Shown here one piece after another: positions 61,066-64,000 of a stretch of 64,000 nucleotides of DNA. Location of the stretch: contig OX327697.1 of NCBI GenBank assembly GCA_946807835.1, positions 22,578,001 through 22,642,000 of the forward strand. The letters run 5' to 3'. This DNA comes from Ailanthus altissimus (lineage: Eukaryota; Streptophyta; Magnoliopsida; Sapindales; Simaroubaceae). Each line of letters begins with the position of its first letter. The first letter of the stretch is position 1. Made by a program: the position numbers and the translations under genes. The notes below the pieces were generated by a model. That model had not been told where the DNA came from. It saw only the letters and a program-made list of their open reading frames with translations, and ran no database searches.

Positions 61066-61830
61066 GTTTGTTCCTTAAAAAATCCTATGTCTTAAGCCTT
61101 ACTAGAGATTGCCACATGAGTAATGGGTTCCTTAGCTTTGGAGGGATAGACAATACGGGTCAGGTTGGCTCTTGAGTTTAGGCTAGACCGTGACAAAGGC
61201 GTCACGTGATTGGGTGGGAGAGAATGTCACGTCCTACATCGAATAGAAAGTGGGTGAATCTTGGATATATATGAGCGTGTAAATAGCATTACCTAATAAA
61301 CTAGTCTTTTAAATCAATGGCAAACACTCAACCTATGACATATGTCATTTCCCATTAATACTTTTTCTTCATTAATAGACTAATAGTTGATGAACAATGT
61401 TTTATCTAGACACGTGTGGTAATTACAGCCCGAGTCAAGTATCCATTCATCAATGTTTTTCTCATTCAAGGCGACTATGGTTTTTGCACAAGCGTAGTTT
61501 TCTTAATAGGCTATTGTAGCATTGCCTTCTTTTTTCTTATCCTAGTCCTCTTTTTTAGACAATCTTTAATGAAGTTATCTTCTTTCTTATAGTAATATCA
61601 CTTCCTTGGTTTACCCATTGACTTCAATATTGAATTCTTCTTATGTTTGCCTTCTTTTTTATCAGACATTCTTTTCATAGCAAATCCATCTACTGTAGTC
61701 TCCAATTTCTTGCCAAGTTCTTTTGCGTTTAAGAAGGCTTTCATATCTGTTATAGTTAATGACTCTCTACCATAAAGTAGAGTATTCACAAAATATTCAT
61801 GTGCCCATCTAACGAAATCTAACAAAAATC

Positions 61831-62529
61831 ATTGAAGAATAAGGTTGAGACGTTGAAACCTCGCATCTTTCATCATGTGCCCATCATTACTCCGCGAGGA
61901 GGGCGCAATGCTAAACTTCATCCACCATTTTAGTTTGTGATTTCATTATTTTTTTATTTTCATACCTTTTTTTTTTTTGTAAATTGATTTATAAAATTAT
62001 TTATTTGTAATCTATAGTAGATTTTTTAAAATTTATTTAGACAATAATAATAATTTTTTTTATTAATTTTGTGACCCAAACAATAAATTTTTTAATTATG
62101 TTATTAATAAGAACAATTTTTTTCATTTATTATTTTTTTGACTTATAAAAATTAATTATATATTTTTTTGTTATAAGAGATTATCGGCTTTAAAATAATT
62201 ATTATTTTTAGGCATTTTCGTCCGAGTGGAACTATTTAAAACCCACTTTGTTTCGTAAAACTCCTATAACTATTTTTTTTAATAATTATAATTTTATTCT
62301 TTATAAAATTACCAAAAGGCCATAAAAAGGTCTCAATTACTTTCACACCTATATTTTTTTATAAGTTTTTTTTATTTAATTCCTCAGATCATAAATCTTG
62401 TTTTCTCTTGTAAGTCTTAGATCGTTCATTTATTTTTGAAACATAAACGGGATAAAACTTCCTTTTTCTTATGTTAAATAAATATATTTTTAATTAAGTA
62501 ATTAAAAATTATTTGACACTAAATATTAG
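61831..62529. other. AT-rich DNA, nothing recognised
   Basis: The sequence changes character right after the Copia C gag fragment. The expected 5' LTR and primer-binding site are not visible, so that end of the element is truncated or replaced. Confidence 0.4.
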
Positions 62530-62562
62530 TGTCACACTCCATATAAAATAAAAATTGAATAA

Positions 62563-62594
<32 letters not shown>

Positions 62595-63078
62595 GGTATA
62601 CAATATATATTATGTAGTATTATTTAACAAAGTAACTTTTTGAGTTAATGACAGGTACCCAATTTATAATAAGTGATATCAAAACAAATTTAAATTTTTA
62701 TTCACGTATAAATCTTAAAATTATCTTAATAAAAATTATTATATAAATAGTGAGTCTTTTAAAAATAGTATAAATGGACAATATAAACTAAATAAATCTT
62801 CAAAAATCTTGAATCTTAAATCCTATTAGAGATTATAACGTGAGTAAAAATCTCTCATAAATAATAAAGACAGATGATATAAATTAAATTAATTTTTAAA
62901 TTTATATTAAATCATGACAAAAGTAATTGTTTAAAAAAAATTATGTTTTACATTGAATAAAAATTAAATAAATTATATATAAAAATTAAATAAAAATTAT
63001 GTTTTACATTAAATAAAAGTTAACAACATTATTTAACATACAAATCTTTTAAATTAATAATAATCGTCCAACATAACA
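62530..63078 (+). mobile_element. Second TRIM copy, strongly C-to-T decayed
   Basis: Collinear with the TRIM at 52,707-61,340. It has TGTCACACTCCATATAAAAT at the start, GTAGTATTATTTAACAAAGTA (against GTAGATAGTATTACCTAACAAACTA), a GTGATATCAAAAC where the primer-binding site stood, AATAAAAATTATTA, CCTATTAGAGATTATAACGTG (against CTTACTAGAGATTGCCACATG), and a 3' LTR from about 62,944 ending CAACATAACA at 63,078. Differences are dominated by C-to-T and G-to-A, and an (AT)n tract has expanded in the 5' LTR (62,571-62,594). Flanks TTAG and CTAG may be the target repeat. Confidence 0.65.
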
Positions 63079-64000
63079 CTAGGCATATTCATTTTTTTTT
63101 TAAAAACAAAAGAGAAACATTTTAGAGAAGCAAACGTGTTGAAATAAAGAATAAGAGTGCGAAAATTTTCTACTAACTTACCTATCGTCGAATGATGTGC
63201 ATTCATTCAGATTAAGGGTGGACATAGGTAGATTCAATTTGGTTTTGATCAATACTGGATTGAATTGCAATTTTTTAATTCTCCTTCAAGGGAGAACAGA
63301 AAGAAAAATATATTAGAGATAACCACACAAAATTGATTATTTCTAATTCGGTTCAGTTCAATTTCTAATTAATCTCACCCAACTTTTAACTCCCAGTCTC
63401 AGAAACTCAAGCGACTGGAGGCTAGAAACCAATGATAGGTGGCTGGAGGTTGCGAACAGTTGGCAAACAGAAAATAGAGTAGCAGCGAGACGTGGATAAC
63501 CTTTGATTTGCGAGCCGAGACGACATTGACTTCTTCTGGCTAAAATGACATGGGGGGGCAGAATGATGTGGCCGAGACCAAAGATTAAAAGCGGCGAAAT
63601 AAGTGAAACTGAGGAGAAAGAGATGAGAGGCCAAGCAAGAGAGAAGAAAATAAAGTGAAATTGAAAATTTGAAATTAGGGATTTTCTTGCCCTATTTTCA
63701 GGTATATAAATGTGTATATGTGAGTATAATCTAGTGCGGCTAATTCCATAGTTGCATTTCTTTTTTATCAATAAAAATGTAACATGTGTCATTTTAAAAA
63801 GATCAATAAAAATTAATTTTCTAATTTGACCTTGGTTATTTGTATAATTGAATTAAAATTGAACTAAACCGTAATAAGAATTAAACAGTTTTTTTTTTCA
63901 ATGCAAAAATCAAACTGAACAAACTAATTCGATTTGAACTAATTTATTTTATTTAGTTTCCAATTAATTTTGCTCACTCTTTGTCATCTAATGAGCATTA
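63079..64000. other. Terminal stretch, possible degenerate inverted-repeat element
   Basis: No gene supported. TTCGGTTCAGTTCAATTTC near 63,347 is the inverse of AAATTGAACTAAACCG near 63,855. GGTGGACATAGG near 63,219 resembles a hAT-type end (compare the CCCACCCCCACC end near 1,345). A 144-codon minus-strand frame at 63,358-63,792 matches nothing I know and is not called a gene. Confidence 0.35.

Larger units (their letters stand above)
52707..61340 (+). mobile_element. TRIM-type miniature retrotransposon, split by two later insertions
   Basis: Without its nested insertions this is about 500 bp. The 5' LTR is 52,707-52,755 joined to 58,488-58,553 (115 bp), followed by primer-binding site AGTGGTATCAGAGC at 58,554-58,567. 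The interior is 58,568-58,679 joined to about 61,071-61,224, and the purine tract GGGTGGGAGAGAA precedes the 116-bp 3' LTR at 61,225-61,340. Both LTRs start TGTCACGTC and end CTATGACA. There is no coding capacity, as expected for TRIMs. It sits in the protease/GAG-pre-integrase part of Copia C, with CATG on the left and TATG on the right as an imperfect target repeat. Either strand could be called sense; the primer-binding site sets plus. Confidence 0.8.
45413..61830 (-). pseudogene. Degenerate Copia gag-pol (copy C), shattered by nested insertions
   Basis: Host sequence for four direct insertions or nests. Copia pieces: 45,413-46,988 (RNase H with HYDSQSAIHL and HARSKHIDMK, then reverse transcriptase); 49,641-50,026 (reverse transcriptase start, including VKTAFLYGN and MKNKTWEL); 51,492-52,706 (linker, integrase, GAG-pre-integrase); 61,341-61,830 (protease DSGCNYHTC, decayed zinc knuckle, gag). 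At the 46,989, 50,027 and 52,707 junctions the pieces rejoin in frame once the insertion and one copy of the target repeat are removed. Many other stops exist. Its 5' LTR was not found to the right of 61,830. Confidence 0.82.

Noticed and set aside
63358..63792. 144-codon minus-strand frame
   Set aside because: No recognised domain, low-complexity composition and no exon or promoter support; it overlaps a possible degenerate inverted-repeat element.

Overview
The window is nuclear DNA of a flowering plant, almost certainly a eudicot. It is AT-rich, its genes are split by GT-AG introns, and it carries plant-specific families: an NF-YA transcription factor with a miR169 site, a SIAMESE-type cell-cycle inhibitor, and plant Copia, chromovirus, TRIM and MULE elements. 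I cannot name the species from the sequence. Three genes are supported.

Layout. About 1-5,000 is AT-rich intergenic DNA with a small foldback repeat. A plus-strand guanylate kinase gene follows (TATA at 5,046, CDS 5,729-8,555, ten coding exons, 399 residues). From 8,600 to 17,700 there is no supported gene; this stretch holds a non-autonomous Mutator-like element (10,161-11,549), a 174-bp tandem duplication and microsatellites. A minus-strand NF-YA gene (CDS 23,423 to 18,058, five coding exons, 361 residues) has a miR169-type target in its 3' UTR and a 6.3-kb 5'-UTR intron. That intron holds a complete but decayed antisense Copia element with a perfect target duplication (24,018-28,944). The NF-YA upstream region carries four CACGTG boxes.

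From about 31 kb onward the window is mostly transposable elements. A degenerate minus-strand Copia lies at 33.4-38.7 kb, broken by a 1.35-kb LTR-like insertion. An intact single-exon SMR-type CDK-inhibitor gene sits at 40,300-40,659. Two LTR remnants follow.

A second degenerate minus-strand Copia spans 44.7-61.8 kb and has been hit repeatedly. It contains a 2.65-kb LTR-type insertion, a 1.46-kb relative of the insertion seen in the first Copia, and a short TRIM element. The TRIM's 5' LTR is itself split by a young, internally deleted chromovirus, and its interior by a further 2.4-kb LTR-like unit. A second, C-to-T-decayed TRIM copy lies at 62.5 kb.

The most unusual object is the chromovirus derivative at 52,756-58,481. 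Instead of one 5' LTR it has five head-to-tail units of exactly 534 bp. Each is an LTR plus the tRNA primer-binding site, and units 2-5 lack the first 11 bases of the LTR. They precede a gag-protease reading frame from which the reverse transcriptase-integrase core is missing. The three genes have separate cellular roles (nucleotide metabolism, transcription, cell cycle) and show no sign of working as a cluster.
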